This document shows, piece by piece, positions 24,946-34,166 of a DNA stretch of 64,000 nucleotides. Location: assembly GCA_021827985.1 (NCBI GenBank), contig JAKATL010000004.1, positions 1 to 64,000 of the forward strand, given 5' to 3'. The stretch is from a bacterium. GTDB taxonomy: Bacteria > Chloroflexota > Dormibacteria > Aeolococcales > Bog-877. The notes under the pieces are model-generated. The model saw only the letters and a program-made list of their open reading frames with translations, had not been told where the DNA came from and did not search any database. Position 1 is the stretch's first letter. Each line of letters starts with the position of its first letter. The position numbers were made by a program, and so were the translations under genes.

Positions 24946-25577
24946 TCGGTCCGGAGGGCGCACCGAGCCGCTGCCTCCGTGGGCGGACCTGGCCCCGGAC
25001 CTACCCGCCCGGAGGAACCACCTCTGGGTCTCTGGCTTTGGGCGTCATGCGCATGCAGTCCTCGCCGAGGATCTGAGTGTGCCGCCGCCAGCGGGGCTCG
25101 GGCGATGTCGGCCCAACGGGATGGTCACAGAAGCATCTCGGATTTCGGCGAGTGGCCGGGGGCAGAGAGATGCAGCTCCCCTGGCGACGGATTGAGTGAG
25201 CCGAAGACCATCGGGGGGCAGCCGCACGCGCATGGAGGTCGCGGTGGAGGCGGAGCTTTTCGGAGAGCCGCGGATCCAGATGGGCCCGGTGAGGGCGGTT
25301 GCGGGGGTGGCGGTACGCGTGCCCGGTGGTGGGGCTGCCTAGATTGGATGTGACCTTGGGCCGCCAGCTGGAGGCCCGGGGCGCCTTCTGGTACCGGCGG
25401 GGAGCGCACCACCTGCCGGCGCTGAGCGTCCTCGAGCAGAACGGTGGCTGGCGGCGGTGCTGCATGCCCGGCGCAGCCGATCCCCCCTACTGCCCGCGCT
25501 CCAGCCCTGGAGCGGAAGCCAGGGCTGCTTCTGCCATCCTCTCGGCTGGAGCATCCAGGTGGTCGGCGCGGAGGAAG
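24946..25577. other. 632-base gene-poor stretch upstream of arsM
   Basis: Frames are open but non-homologous. A short frame from the ATG at about 25232 (MEVAVEAELFGEPRIQMGP) ends at the TAG near 25341 and resembles nothing I recognise. The arsM reading frame remains open upstream to 25299, but this extension lacks methyltransferase motifs. No repeat, hairpin terminator or known riboswitch was recognised. Confidence 0.35.
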
Positions 25578-26336
25578 GTGGAAGCTGGGATACGTGACCT
25601 GGTCCGGGACCGGTACGCCCAGGCGGCGCAGCGGTTGTCCACCAGCAAGGACGGTTGCTGCGGGCCTGACTGCGGGTGTTCTGGTGGTGGGGCGGAGCCG
25701 GCGTTCGGGGCCGACCTGTATCAGGGAACTCCCGATGCGGACCTGGCGGGGCCGGCGCTCACCGCTTCGCTGGGCTGCGGAGTTCCGACGTCCGTCGCCG
25801 ACCTCCGGGCCGGAGATACGGTGCTCGACCTGGGCTCGGGAGCTGGCGCCGACGTCCTGATCTCAGCCCGCCGGGTCGGTCCGACCGGACGGGCAATCGG
25901 GCTGGACATGACCGCAGAGATGGTGCAGCTGGCCCGAGCCCGTGCCCGGGAGGCCGGCGTAGAGAATGCCGAGTTCCTGGAAGGCTACCTGGAGGCGATC
26001 CCGCTGGAGGACGGCAGCGTGGACGTGGTCATCTCCAACTGCGTCATCAACCTGACCGCTGACAAGCGCGCAGTCCTGGCCGAGGCGGCCCGAGTGCTTC
26101 GGCCCGGTGGCCGTTTTGCCATCTCCGATGTGGTGGCCGATCCAGATCTGGACGAGGCAACAAAGCAGGACATGTCTCTCTGGGCCGGGTGCGTCGCGGG
26201 GGCACTCACAGAGTCCGAGTACCGCGAGGCCCTGGGCGTCGCTGGCCTGGTGGATGTGGAGATCCTTTCCACCCACCGGGTGCATGCTGCGGCCACGGCG
26301 GCGATCATCCGCGCCCGGCGCCCCCCCATCGGCTGA
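25578..26336 (+). CDS. arsM: arsenite methyltransferase
   Basis: SAM-dependent methyltransferase that converts arsenite to volatile or less toxic methylarsenicals. From GTG 25578 the N-terminus [16 protein letters not shown] and the cysteine-rich [10 protein letters not shown] are typical of bacterial ArsM. The SAM site is [20 protein letters not shown], continuing [16 protein letters not shown], and the catalytic-domain cysteine sits in [13 protein letters not shown]. The C-terminal block [33 protein letters not shown] carries the third conserved cysteine (WAGCVAG). Length 252 is normal. GGAGG precedes the GTG closely. No ars operon surrounds it, so detoxification may be by methylation alone. 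An upstream in-frame ATG at 25464 is less likely. Confidence 0.88.
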   Translation: MEAGIRDLVRDRYAQAAQRLSTSKDGCCGPDCGCSGGGAEPAFGADLYQGTPDADLAGPALTASLGCGVPTSVADLRAGDTVLDLGSGAGADVLISARRVGPTGRAIGLDMTAEMVQLARARAREAGVENAEFLEGYLEAIPLEDGSVDVVISNCVINLTADKRAVLAEAARVLRPGGRFAISDVVADPDLDEATKQDMSLWAGCVAGALTESEYREALGVAGLVDVEILSTHRVHAAATAAIIRARRPPIG

Positions 26337-26396
26337 GCCTCGGGTCCGGAACCGGCACTGCGGGCGGCTACCCATCGGTCACAATGGGCCCGTCCC

Positions 26397-27227
26397 ATGG
26401 CCGCTATCCTCACCCTTCTCACCGACTTCGGGACCGACTCCGGGTACGGCGGCACCATGCTGGGAGCGGTGCTCCGGGCCGCTCCCGGGCTGCGGGTCGA
26501 GGTGATCACCCACGGGATCCCACGGACCGACATCGGCGCCGGAGCCTATTGGTTGGCGGCCAGCGCCCCAGCCTTTCCCGAGGGCACCGTCCACTGCGCC
26601 GTGGTGGACCCCGGAGTGGGCAGCGAACGCACCCTGGTGGCGGCGGCAGTGGACGGCCAGCTGGTGGTTGCGCCGGACAACAGCCTCCTGCACTTCCTCT
26701 GGCAGCGCGGGAAGGAGCGGGCGGCCTTTCGGATCGCCACCGATCTCCATCTGCCGGCGCAGCTCAGCGGCACCTTCCACGGGAGGGACCTGATCGGTCC
26801 GCTGGCGGCCCGGATCGCCAGCGGAGAGCTGGCCCTGGGGAAGCTCGGCCCCCGGGTGCTCAGCCCGGCCCTTCTTCCCGGACTGCTGCCCCAGGGGGAC
26901 GCCGAGGGAACGTGGGCCCCTGTGGTCCTGGTGGACCACTTCGGCGGCGCCATCCTGGCGGTGGCCCGGACGCCCTGGTACGCGCCCCAGCCGGCGTCGG
27001 TCACGGCCCCGGGGGGACGGGAGATCCGCCAGGTGGTGCGCAGCTACCACGAGATCGAGTCCGGGCTGGCCATCCTCTGGAACAGCGCGGGCCATCTGGA
27101 GATCGCCGGGAACCGGGTGAGCGCAGCCCAAGAGCTGAGGCTCCGCCCCGGGGACAGGGTTCGGGTGACCTGGGTGGCAGACCCAACGGCCGGACGCGGG
27201 GTCGTGGCCGGAGTGGCGGTTCGGTGA
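26397..27227 (+). CDS. SAM hydroxide adenosyltransferase (DUF62)
   Basis: Enzyme related to fluorinase and chlorinase that hydrolyses S-adenosylmethionine to adenosine and methionine. The family start ILTLLTDFGTDSGYGGTMLGAVL includes the aspartate that binds the ribose, and AYWLAASAPAFPEGTVHCAVVDPGVGSERT, APDNSLL and GTFHGRDLIGPLAARI follow. The C-terminal domain begins around VVLVDHFGGAILAV. The 276-residue length agrees. Nothing indicates halogen specificity. The stop overlaps the next gene (GTGA), so it is coupled with the NAD(P)HX epimerase; the shared theme may be repair or turnover of damaged cofactors. Confidence 0.85.
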   Translation: MAAILTLLTDFGTDSGYGGTMLGAVLRAAPGLRVEVITHGIPRTDIGAGAYWLAASAPAFPEGTVHCAVVDPGVGSERTLVAAAVDGQLVVAPDNSLLHFLWQRGKERAAFRIATDLHLPAQLSGTFHGRDLIGPLAARIASGELALGKLGPRVLSPALLPGLLPQGDAEGTWAPVVLVDHFGGAILAVARTPWYAPQPASVTAPGGREIRQVVRSYHEIESGLAILWNSAGHLEIAGNRVSAAQELRLRPGDRVRVTWVADPTAGRGVVAGVAVR

Positions 27228-27952
27228 CCGCGGGCGCGACCCGGGAGCAGGCAAGGGCGCTGGACGGCGCGGCCGTCGCCCTGGGCGTGCCGGTGGAGAT
27301 GCTCATGGCCCTTGCCGGCTACCAGGTGGCGGTCCTCGCCCGCCGGCTGGCGCTGGAGGTGGCCGGTCCCGGAGCCCAGGTGGCGGTGGTGGCGGGAAGG
27401 GGAAACAACGGTGGGGATGCCCTGGTCTGTGCCCGCCACCTCACGGACTGGGGCCTGCCCACCCGAGTCCTGATCCCGCTCCCCATCGAGGTGCTGGGGG
27501 GCACGGCGGGCCTGGCTCGGGCGGCGCAGGGTGCCGGGGCGGAGCTCATGGTGCTGGGAGACGGGCGGGGACAGAGCGCCGAGCGAGCCATCTCAGGGGC
27601 CAGCCTGGTGGTGGACGGGCTGCTGGGCACGGGGTCGCGAGGAGCTCCGCGGGAGCCCGCGGCGGCCGTGATCAGCCGTGTGAACCGCAGTTCGGCCGAG
27701 GTCCTCTCGGTGGACCTTCCCTCCGGGCTGGACGCCGACACCGGTGAGGTCCGGGGCGAGTGCGTAAGGGCGCACCACACGCTCATGCTGGGGGTGGCCA
27801 AGGCCGGCTGCCTCGTACCGGGGGCGCGGCACTGGGTGGGCCGGGGCTGGCTGGCGGACATCGGCATCCCCCGCGACGCGTATGTCCATGCCGGCCTGCC
27901 GGCCCCTGGATGGCGCGCACCGGAGCCGGTCGAGCTGGATCTGGGCTCGTGA
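27224..27952 (+). CDS. nnrE: NAD(P)H-hydrate epimerase (YjeF N-terminal domain)
   Basis: Cofactor-repair enzyme that equilibrates R- and S-NAD(P)HX so the dehydratase can restore NAD(P)H. The 242-residue chain contains only the YjeF_N domain. REQARALDGAAVALGVPVEMLMALAG is the N-terminal signature, VAVVAGRGNNGGDALVCARHL the nucleotide-binding motif, and VVDGLLGTGSRG plus VDLPSGLDADTGEV the catalytic region. The dehydratase domain (NnrD) is absent; it may be encoded elsewhere. GTG 27224 overlaps the SAM hydrolase stop. Downstream is a zone of decayed genes, so a lost fused dehydratase half is possible, but no trace of it was recognised. Confidence 0.85.
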   Translation: MTAGATREQARALDGAAVALGVPVEMLMALAGYQVAVLARRLALEVAGPGAQVAVVAGRGNNGGDALVCARHLTDWGLPTRVLIPLPIEVLGGTAGLARAAQGAGAELMVLGDGRGQSAERAISGASLVVDGLLGTGSRGAPREPAAAVISRVNRSSAEVLSVDLPSGLDADTGEVRGECVRAHHTLMLGVAKAGCLVPGARHWVGRGWLADIGIPRDAYVHAGLPAPGWRAPEPVELDLGS

Positions 27953-28009
27953 GAGTGCCGCTGGTCGGGACCCACAAGTGGGCCGGGAGCCGCGCCAGAG
28001 GGGTGCCGC

Positions 28010-28556
28010 CTGATTTCACCGGCAAGGCTCGTGGCCTTCGCCTTGGCGGCGGCGGTGGGAGACGACTGCGGCGAGCTGATTGAGCTCCGGGCGGTGGCGG
28101 CCGGCGCCGGTCTTGTCCTGGAGCAGTAGGTGGTGGTCTTTGAGAGGGTGAAGCTGGTCGGCGCGGCCTGCCTCGTCTATCTCGGGGTCCAGAGCATCCG
28201 CCAGCCCGGGCGGCTGGGCGCGGTGCTGGCGTCCCCGCCCACGCACCTTAGGGGCTGACGGGACGCGTGGGAGGGGCTGGGGTGTCTCCAATCCCAAGGG
28301 CGCCCTGATCATGACCGCGGTGCTGCCCCAGTTCATCGACCCCACGGCCGGAGCGGTTGCCCTCCAGGTGCTGGCGCTGGGTGGCGTCTTGCTGGTCCTC
28401 ACCCTGGCGCCCCACTGCGCTTGGGCGGGGGATGCCAGCGCCGCCCGGGCCCGTCTCTCCAGGTCCCGGCGGCGGCTGGCTGCCGTGGGCGCGGATTCGG
28501 GAACGGCTTTGATCGGCCTTAGGGTGGCGTTGGCGGTGTCGGGCCCCAGAGGCTGA
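28010..28556 (+). pseudogene. LysE/RhtB-family exporter, degraded
   Basis: Fragments of a LysE-type amino-acid exporter lie in order but in changed frames with internal stops and a missing segment. ISPARLVAFALAAAVGD is the usual first helix (28013 on). GELIELRAVAAGAG runs to a TAG at about 28129. VVFERVKLVGAACLVYLGVQ with SIRQPG is the third-helix signature. Then, in another frame after about 28258, comes SNPKGALI with MTAVLPQFIDPTAGAV, the diagnostic NPK and PQF motifs, to the end at 28556. Roughly 60 residues of the N-terminal half are absent. The order and identity of the pieces make homology clear. It cannot encode a functional carrier. Confidence 0.7.
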
Positions 28557-28610
28557 CCCGCGCTGCAGGGGCGCTGGTCAGCGTGGGCGACGCCCCGCCA
28601 GAGGCTGAAG

Positions 28611-29159
28611 GTGACACCGGTGCGGGGCGCTGCCAAGGAAGTGCTGACCGATCGGGTGTTCTCTTGGCCATGGGGCGGGGAGCAGCGGTGGGAACGGCGG
28701 TGCCGGCTCAACTGGGTGATGGCACTACCCGATTCCGAAGAGGGCTGGGACACTGGCAACCTCCCCACGGCGGCACTCCGGCTGACGATGGGGCTGGCCG
28801 GGGCGGGGCCTGTCGTCACATTGGGGCCCAGCTCAGGCTCCATCAGCAGATCCTGGGGAGCTGAGGTCTCGGCTGGCCCCAGGGCTGTTCATCAACCGCG
28901 CGGTCCCCGCCGGCGTCTCAGAGACCCGAGCTGGCGCCTGGCGGGAGTGAGCACCGAACCTGAGCCCCAAGGGCCGGGGCTGGCACGGCGGTGCTGCGAC
29001 CAGCAGCATCTGCCCACCAGGGTGGACACCATCTCCGCCGACGTGGCTCTTCACCAGCGAAGAGGGATAGACGGGATGGCGCGGGTGCCGAGACCGGGCG
29101 CACCCCCCGTTTCCAGATCACCTGCCAGCCCCACGCACCGCCCCTACGACCACCACTGA
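28611..29159 (+). pseudogene. GNAT acetyltransferase pseudogene, paralogue of the gene at 21785
   Basis: Two stretches align with the intact GNAT upstream. Near 28650 the frame reads VLTDRVFSWPWGGEQRWERR followed by CRLNWVMALPDSEEGW, against ATDPTTEWLFP, RRLERWYRLNVMAL and DAGEGW. Near 28900-29110 it reads DPSWRLAGVSTEPEPQGPGLA, VDTISADVALHQRRGI and VPRPGAPP, against EPTWYLAALGTEPDLQGRGLG, LDTVTAEDVAFYQRRGF and VQRSGAPHF. The central 40-50 residues are lost or out of frame and the acetyl-CoA loop arginine has become proline. A continuous frame exists (182 codons) but carries these lesions, so I call it a pseudogene. Confidence 0.7.
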
Positions 29160-29220
29160 GGTCGGCTCATGACGACCCGCCTCACCTCTTGGGCGGCTCC
29201 CGAACGGGGCCACCAGGGGC

Positions 29221-29249
29221 TTGACATAGGGGCATGCAGGGGCGATACT
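29221..29249 (+). promoter_or_regulatory. strong sigma-70-type promoter of the 29-39 kb cluster
   Basis: A consensus -35 TTGACA (29221-29226) and GATACT (29244-29249) are separated by exactly 17 bases. Transcription would start near 29256, giving a 5' leader of about 33 bases that includes GGAGGGG before ATG 29289. Confidence 0.75.
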
Positions 29250-29288
29250 CGACGCCTGATTCAGTTCTCAGTTATTGGAGGGGCGGGG

Positions 29289-30497
29289 ATGTTCAGGTTG
29301 GTGCGCGGGCTGGGTGCTGGCTCGATCCTCCTGGTTCTGGCGACGGTCCTGGCAGCCTGCGGCAGCTCGCCCAAGGCGGTCACCGGGGCTGCCCACGGGT
29401 CTCCCATCACCATCGGATTCGATAATCAGCAGCTGGGGGCGGTCGCCTTCCCCGACTTTGGAGCTGGAGCTCAGGCCGCCCGCCAGTACATCAACGCCCA
29501 CGGAGGGATCAACGGGCATCCCCTAGAGTTCGACAACTGCTACACCGACGGCACGACCTCTGCCTCGGTCACCTGTGCCAACAAGTTCGTCCAGGCCAAA
29601 GTCCCTTTGGTGCTGGAGGGGATCGACCTCGGCTCGGACGCGGCTGTGCCGGTGCTGACCGGCGCGGGGATTCCATTGGTGGGACACACCGCGTTCGGGC
29701 CGCTTCAATCCAACAGCCCCGATGCGTTCTTCTTCGGGGCCGCCACCGGGGCCTACGACGCCGTTCCCCTGGTGGTCATGGCAAGGGACCTGCATGTCCG
29801 GTCCTTCACGTACGTGGTCGGGAGCGGGCCCGCCGACGAGGCCTTTGTGACGGCCGATCTCACCCCGGTGGCCCGGGCGCTGGGCCTCCACTTCAGTGTC
29901 ATCTACTACAACGCCAGCGCTCCCGACTACCCCTCGATAGTGGCGGCCGCCAGCTCCTCCCACCCCCAAGCTCTCTTCTTCATTGGGGATGAGCCGGGAT
30001 GCACCAGCTTCGTCTCAGCGGTGGCCAGCACTGGGTACCGGGGCGATGTCTTCGCCGGCTCCTGCAGCGCATTCGTGACCGCCGACGCCTCCGCGGCTGA
30101 AGGCGTCTTCACCTCCACCGATCTCTACCTTCCGGGTGACACGCAAGGGATCCCAGCCGCCAAGGGGGCCCAGGTCAAGCTCTACGAGGCGGCCATGGAG
30201 CGCTATGCCCCCGCCTACGTCAGTGATGCTTTCGCCCAGGACACCTTCTCTGCCACCATGGACGTGGCCTCGGTGCTGCGGGGAATCAAGGGTAGGATCT
30301 CCCCCACCTCAGTCCTCTCGGCGCTGCGGTCCATCCGCGACCTCTCCAGCTTCATGGGGCAGCCGTTGGACTGCAACGGCAAGCAGTGGCCGGGAGAGAG
30401 TTCGGCTTGCGCCAGTGGCCTGATCGAGTACCGGGTGGAACACGGTCGCCGGGTCGCCTTCACCCACGGCTTCGTGTTCGCCAAGAGCCTAGTCTGA
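29289..30497 (+). CDS. branched-chain-type ABC transporter substrate-binding lipoprotein
   Basis: Periplasmic-binding-protein-like domain (Peripla_BP_6, LivJ type) that captures a substrate for the importer encoded next. Residues 1-21 are a lipoprotein signal ending in the lipobox LAAC. The two lobes start with ITIGFDNQQLGAVAFPDFG and ARQYINAHGGINGHPLEFDN, the usual LivJ-like sequence. The ligand pocket is not a standard LivJ one: the expected serine/threonine block is VLEGIDLGSDAAVPVLTGAGIPLVG, so the substrate may not be an amino acid. Length 402. ATG 29289 is preceded by GGAGGGG and by a consensus promoter. It is the first gene of a co-directional run ending at 39.2 kb. Confidence 0.85.
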   Translation: MFRLVRGLGAGSILLVLATVLAACGSSPKAVTGAAHGSPITIGFDNQQLGAVAFPDFGAGAQAARQYINAHGGINGHPLEFDNCYTDGTTSASVTCANKFVQAKVPLVLEGIDLGSDAAVPVLTGAGIPLVGHTAFGPLQSNSPDAFFFGAATGAYDAVPLVVMARDLHVRSFTYVVGSGPADEAFVTADLTPVARALGLHFSVIYYNASAPDYPSIVAAASSSHPQALFFIGDEPGCTSFVSAVASTGYRGDVFAGSCSAFVTADASAAEGVFTSTDLYLPGDTQGIPAAKGAQVKLYEAAMERYAPAYVSDAFAQDTFSATMDVASVLRGIKGRISPTSVLSALRSIRDLSSFMGQPLDCNGKQWPGESSACASGLIEYRVEHGRRVAFTHGFVFAKSLV

Positions 30498-30533
30498 CTC
30501 AGAACCAGTCCAGCAGGGGGCAGGAGCCGTCTG

Positions 30534-33347
30534 ATGGGGGGTGATCTGCTCCTCTTCGCTCTGCTGGGGCTGGGGACCGGCGCCGTGTACGCGGGCCTGG
30601 GGGTGGGGCTGGTGATAACCCACAAGGGCTCGGGGGTGGTCAACTTCGCCCAGGGAGCGGTGGCGATGTGGGGCGCCTTCGTGTATCTGGGCCTGCGCAC
30701 GACCGGCCGGCTCTACCTCCCGGTGGTGGGCCTTCCCGCCTCCATCGGCCTGGGGCGGGCGCTGCCGGTGTGGGCGGCTCTACTTCTCGCGGTTGCCTCA
30801 GGTGCCGGGGTGAGCCTGTTGGCATACTTCCTCATCTTCTACCCCCTGCGGCGCGCGCCCGACCTCTCCAAGGTGGTGGCCTCTGTGGGCCTGATGATGC
30901 TCTTGGAGGCCGTTGCCACAGTACAGTTCGGCAGCCAGGAGGCGGTGGTGCCCTCCTTCTTCCCCACGGGCTCACTGCGGCTGGCTGGCCAGCCGGTGCC
31001 AGTGGATCTGCTGGCCATCAGCGCCGCCGTGGTCCTGATCACAGCGGCTGTCTGGGCGTACTTTTCCTTCACCCGCTTGGGCTGGGCTACCGTGGCGGTG
31101 GCCCGCGGTGAGCGCGACCTGGCGCTGCTGGGCTGGCGTCCGGCCCGGATTGCCGCCGGCGCCTGGACCCTGTCTGGGGCCGTGGCGGGGCTGGTGGGGG
31201 TTCTGGTGGCCCCTGTGATCGGGGTCAACACCGTCGATTACACACTGTTCGTGGTCCCTGCCCTGGCTGTGGCGCTGGCGGGCCGGCTTGGCTCCCTGCC
31301 TGTCACCTGCCTGGCCGGCTTGGCCCTGGGGATGGCCCAGTCAGTGATCGGCTATCTGCAGACTCTGAGCTGGTTCGCCTCCTGGGCCTCGAGCAGTGCG
31401 GGTGAGGCTCTGCCCCTGCTGCTGATCGTCCTAGTCCTGGCGCTCCGGGGACGCCGCCTGGCGGCCGCGAACGTGGCTACTGCCCTGGTAGTGGCAGTGC
31501 GCCCGCGCCACACCGTCGGTCCCGCGGTCGCGCTTGGACTCGTGGGGTTACTGGGGCTCCTGCTGGGCGGGGGGGCGGTCCGCTTCGGGGTGATCGAGAC
31601 GCTGGCGGCGCTGCCCCTCATGCTGTCCTACGTGATCCTGACTGGCCTTGCCGGCCAGATCTCTCTGGCTCAGGTCACCTTGGCCGGGATCTCGGCTCTC
31701 ACTCTGACCAAGCTCGGGGCCGCCGCCAGCCTCCCGTTCCCTCTTCCCGTGCTGGTAAGCGCCCTGGCGGCCACTGCAGTGGGCCTTGTCATAGCCCTGC
31801 CAGCACTCCGGATCCGCGGGATTCAGCTGGCCATTGTGACCCTCGCCTTCGCTGTGGCCATCGAGGAGTTCGTCTTCAACAACCCCGTCCTGGTCTCGGG
31901 GACAGTCAACCCGGTGCCACCAGCACGGTTGCCGGGGCTGAACCTGGCTGTGCGCCAGGGGGCCAACGTCGCCCAGATGGGCTTCGGCGTGCTAGCGCTA
32001 GTAGTGGTGGTACTGCTCGTCGCGGTGACCCTCAACCTAGCTCGGAGCCGCACCGGACTGCGGCTCTTGGCGGTCCGCTCAAGCGAAACTGTGGCTTCCT
32101 CAGTGGGGGTGAACGTGACCGCGGCCAAGCTGACCGCCTTCGCCCTGGCCTCCTTCGTGGCCGGTGTGAGCGGCTCTTTGATCGCCTACAGCTATGGGCA
32201 ATTCTCGGCCGGCTCCTTCGACGTCCTGGCGGCGGGCCTGCCCTTCCTGGCGTTCGCGTACGTGGGGGGCATCGGCAGCGCCCTGGGTGCGGCGCTTGCC
32301 TCTGCCCTGGCGCCGGCGGGCGTGGTGGTGACGCTTGTCAGCGGGGTGGGTACGGCTCTGGGCCAGTACTACCTCCTGGCCAGTGGTCTGGCCCTGATCG
32401 GTGCCGCCATCGCTTATCCGGAGGGGATGGCAGGGGCCATCCATCGGCTTTACCTGGCGCAGCGCTCTCGGCCAGAACCGGCCGCCAGCCCGCAGCCTCC
32501 TCCGCGTCCGCCCCTGCCTGCGCTCATCCCCGCGCCTGAGGGCCGGGAACGGCTTCTCCGGGTTCAGAACCTCAGCGTCCGCTACGGAGGGGTGGTGGCG
32601 CTTGACGGGGTCGAACTGGAAGTGGGAAGAGGCCAGGTGGTGGGGCTCATCGGGCCTAACGGGGCCGGCAAGACCAGCCTCATCGACGCCATCACGGGGT
32701 TCACCCCGGCCGGAGGTTCGGCTCGCCTCGGGGGAGGTGAACTGCTGGGGCTGCCACCCCATAAGGTCGCCCGTCGCGGCGTCCTTCGGACCTGGCAGAC
32801 CCCGGTCGGATTCAGGGGCCTGTCGGTCTGGGAAGATCTCAGTGTGGCCGGGGCCCGGTCCCGCCCGCTCGCCCTGGAGCTGATCGTGCCGGAGCGGCCC
32901 GGCGCCGTCCGGGCGGCCGCGGAGTTCGCCCTGAGTCAGGTTGGGGCGGCTGAACTGGCGGGCCTGAGCACTGAGCAGCTCAGCGCCGGCCAGCAGCGGC
33001 TGGTGGGGATCGCCCGGGTCTTGATGCGTCAGCCGCGGCTTCTCCTGCTGGATGAGCCGGCGGCGGGCCTGGACGCTGGCGAAAGTGCCCGGCTGGCCGT
33101 CGTGGTCCGCCAGCTGGCCGCGCCCGGGGTCGGCCTCTTGCTGGTGGACCACGACATGGACTTCGTCTTCGCTAGCTGTGACTACGTATACGTTGTTGAC
33201 TTCGGCCGCCTGATTGCCGAGGGTCCTCCCGGGGAGGTCCGCGCCAATCCCACCGTGATGGCGGCATACCTGGGCGCCTCAAGTCCATCGGGAGTGGGCG
33301 CTGGGGGCTCCCCCGGCTCCGGGCGGGGTGGGGCCGGACAATCGTGA
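30534..33347 (+). CDS. fused ABC importer: LivH-like and LivM-like permeases plus LivG-like ATPase
   Basis: A single 937-residue chain carries three normally separate subunits. Residues 1 to about 290 are LivH-like (LGLGTGAVYAGLGVGLVITHKG, then NFAQGAVAMWGAF). Residues about 310-640 are LivM-like (LSYVILTGLAGQISLAQVTL and ALRIRGIQLAIVTLAFAVA). A proline-rich linker (PAASPQPPPRPPLPALIPAP) leads to a LivG-like ATPase with Walker A GPNGAGKTS, signature QLSAGQQRLVGIAR, Walker B LLLLDEPAAGL and switch histidine DHDMDF. In the signature, A replaces the first G of LSGGQ. ATG 30534 follows GCAGGAG. The next gene is the second ATPase, starting inside the stop. The import substrate is unknown; context suggests a carboxylic acid or ester precursor. 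Confidence 0.88.
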   Translation: MGGDLLLFALLGLGTGAVYAGLGVGLVITHKGSGVVNFAQGAVAMWGAFVYLGLRTTGRLYLPVVGLPASIGLGRALPVWAALLLAVASGAGVSLLAYFLIFYPLRRAPDLSKVVASVGLMMLLEAVATVQFGSQEAVVPSFFPTGSLRLAGQPVPVDLLAISAAVVLITAAVWAYFSFTRLGWATVAVARGERDLALLGWRPARIAAGAWTLSGAVAGLVGVLVAPVIGVNTVDYTLFVVPALAVALAGRLGSLPVTCLAGLALGMAQSVIGYLQTLSWFASWASSSAGEALPLLLIVLVLALRGRRLAAANVATALVVAVRPRHTVGPAVALGLVGLLGLLLGGGAVRFGVIETLAALPLMLSYVILTGLAGQISLAQVTLAGISALTLTKLGAAASLPFPLPVLVSALAATAVGLVIALPALRIRGIQLAIVTLAFAVAIEEFVFNNPVLVSGTVNPVPPARLPGLNLAVRQGANVAQMGFGVLALVVVVLLVAVTLNLARSRTGLRLLAVRSSETVASSVGVNVTAAKLTAFALASFVAGVSGSLIAYSYGQFSAGSFDVLAAGLPFLAFAYVGGIGSALGAALASALAPAGVVVTLVSGVGTALGQYYLLASGLALIGAAIAYPEGMAGAIHRLYLAQRSRPEPAASPQPPPRPPLPALIPAPEGRERLLRVQNLSVRYGGVVALDGVELEVGRGQVVGLIGPNGAGKTSLIDAITGFTPAGGSARLGGGELLGLPPHKVARRGVLRTWQTPVGFRGLSVWEDLSVAGARSRPLALELIVPERPGAVRAAAEFALSQVGAAELAGLSTEQLSAGQQRLVGIARVLMRQPRLLLLDEPAAGLDAGESARLAVVVRQLAAPGVGLLLVDHDMDFVFASCDYVYVVDFGRLIAEGPPGEVRANPTVMAAYLGASSPSGVGAGGSPGSGRGGAGQS

Positions 33348-34105
33348 GTGGGCTAGTGATGGCCTCGCAGCTGGACTGCGGCTACGGAAGGATGGCGGTG
33401 GTGAGAGGCCTTTCCTTCAGCCTCGCCGAGAGTGAGGTGGTGGCTCTGCTGGGCGCCAATGGGGCCGGCAAGACCACTACCTTGCTGACGCTGGCCGGGG
33501 TGCTCCCTGCCCTGGGCGGCCGGCTGGAGGTCCTGGGGACCACGGTGCAGGGCCGTCGGCCACACCTTCTCGCGCGCCGGGGGCTGGCCCTGGTCCCCCA
33601 GGATCGTGGCCTGTTCGGGGAGCTTTCAGCGCGGCAGAACCTGGAGCTTATCCCGGGTCCTCGGTCACGGCGAAGTGGTGCCTTGGCTCAAGTCCTCGAT
33701 GAGTTCCCCAGCATCAGCGACTTCCTGGACCGCAAGGTCGGGACTCTGTCCGGGGGCCAGCAGCAGATCCTGGCGCTGGCTCGGGCGCTTGCCCTCGCCC
33801 CCCGTCTTCTGCTGGTGGACGAACTCAGCCTGGGCCTGGGCCCGCAGCTGGTGGAGCGGATGCTAAGGACCATCCGAGAGCGCGCCACGACCGCCCACAT
33901 GGGGGTGCTGTTGGTGGAGCAGCACGCCGCTCAGGCCCTAGGAGTGGCCGATCGCGCCCTGGTGCTGCGTCACGGGGAGCTGGTTCTCGAGGCACGGACG
34001 GCGGACCTGCGAAGCCGGCCAGAGCTTCTGGAGTCCGCCTATCTCGGCCCCAGCGGGCAGCCGCCAGGGATCCAGCCTCCCGCCCGTGGAGAGGGGGAAA
34101 GATGA
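33344..34105 (+). CDS. branched-chain-type ABC transporter ATPase (LivF-like)
   Basis: Second ATP-binding subunit of the importer. Its 253 residues hold Walker A GANGAGKTTTLL, the LivF-type VPQDRGLFGELSARQNLEL, signature TLSGGQQQILALARAL, Walker B LLLVDELSLGLG and VLLVEQHAAQAL. GTG 33344 overlaps the preceding stop (GTGA). The LivF lineage is separate from the LivG domain of the fusion, so the transporter has the usual two different ATPases although one is fused to the permeases. The C-terminal 20 residues are a low-complexity, proline- and glycine-rich tail. Confidence 0.88.
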   Translation: MSGLVMASQLDCGYGRMAVVRGLSFSLAESEVVALLGANGAGKTTTLLTLAGVLPALGGRLEVLGTTVQGRRPHLLARRGLALVPQDRGLFGELSARQNLELIPGPRSRRSGALAQVLDEFPSISDFLDRKVGTLSGGQQQILALARALALAPRLLLVDELSLGLGPQLVERMLRTIRERATTAHMGVLLVEQHAAQALGVADRALVLRHGELVLEARTADLRSRPELLESAYLGPSGQPPGIQPPARGEGER

Positions 34106-34166
34106 GGCCGTCCAGACCTTGCTGTGCCCTGGAGCTGTCAGCGCTCAACATTTGGGAGATCCAACC

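Noticed and set aside
25299..25577. N-terminal domain fused to ArsM
   Set aside because: The upstream frame has no recognisable domain and GTG 25578 gives the normal ArsM N-terminus.
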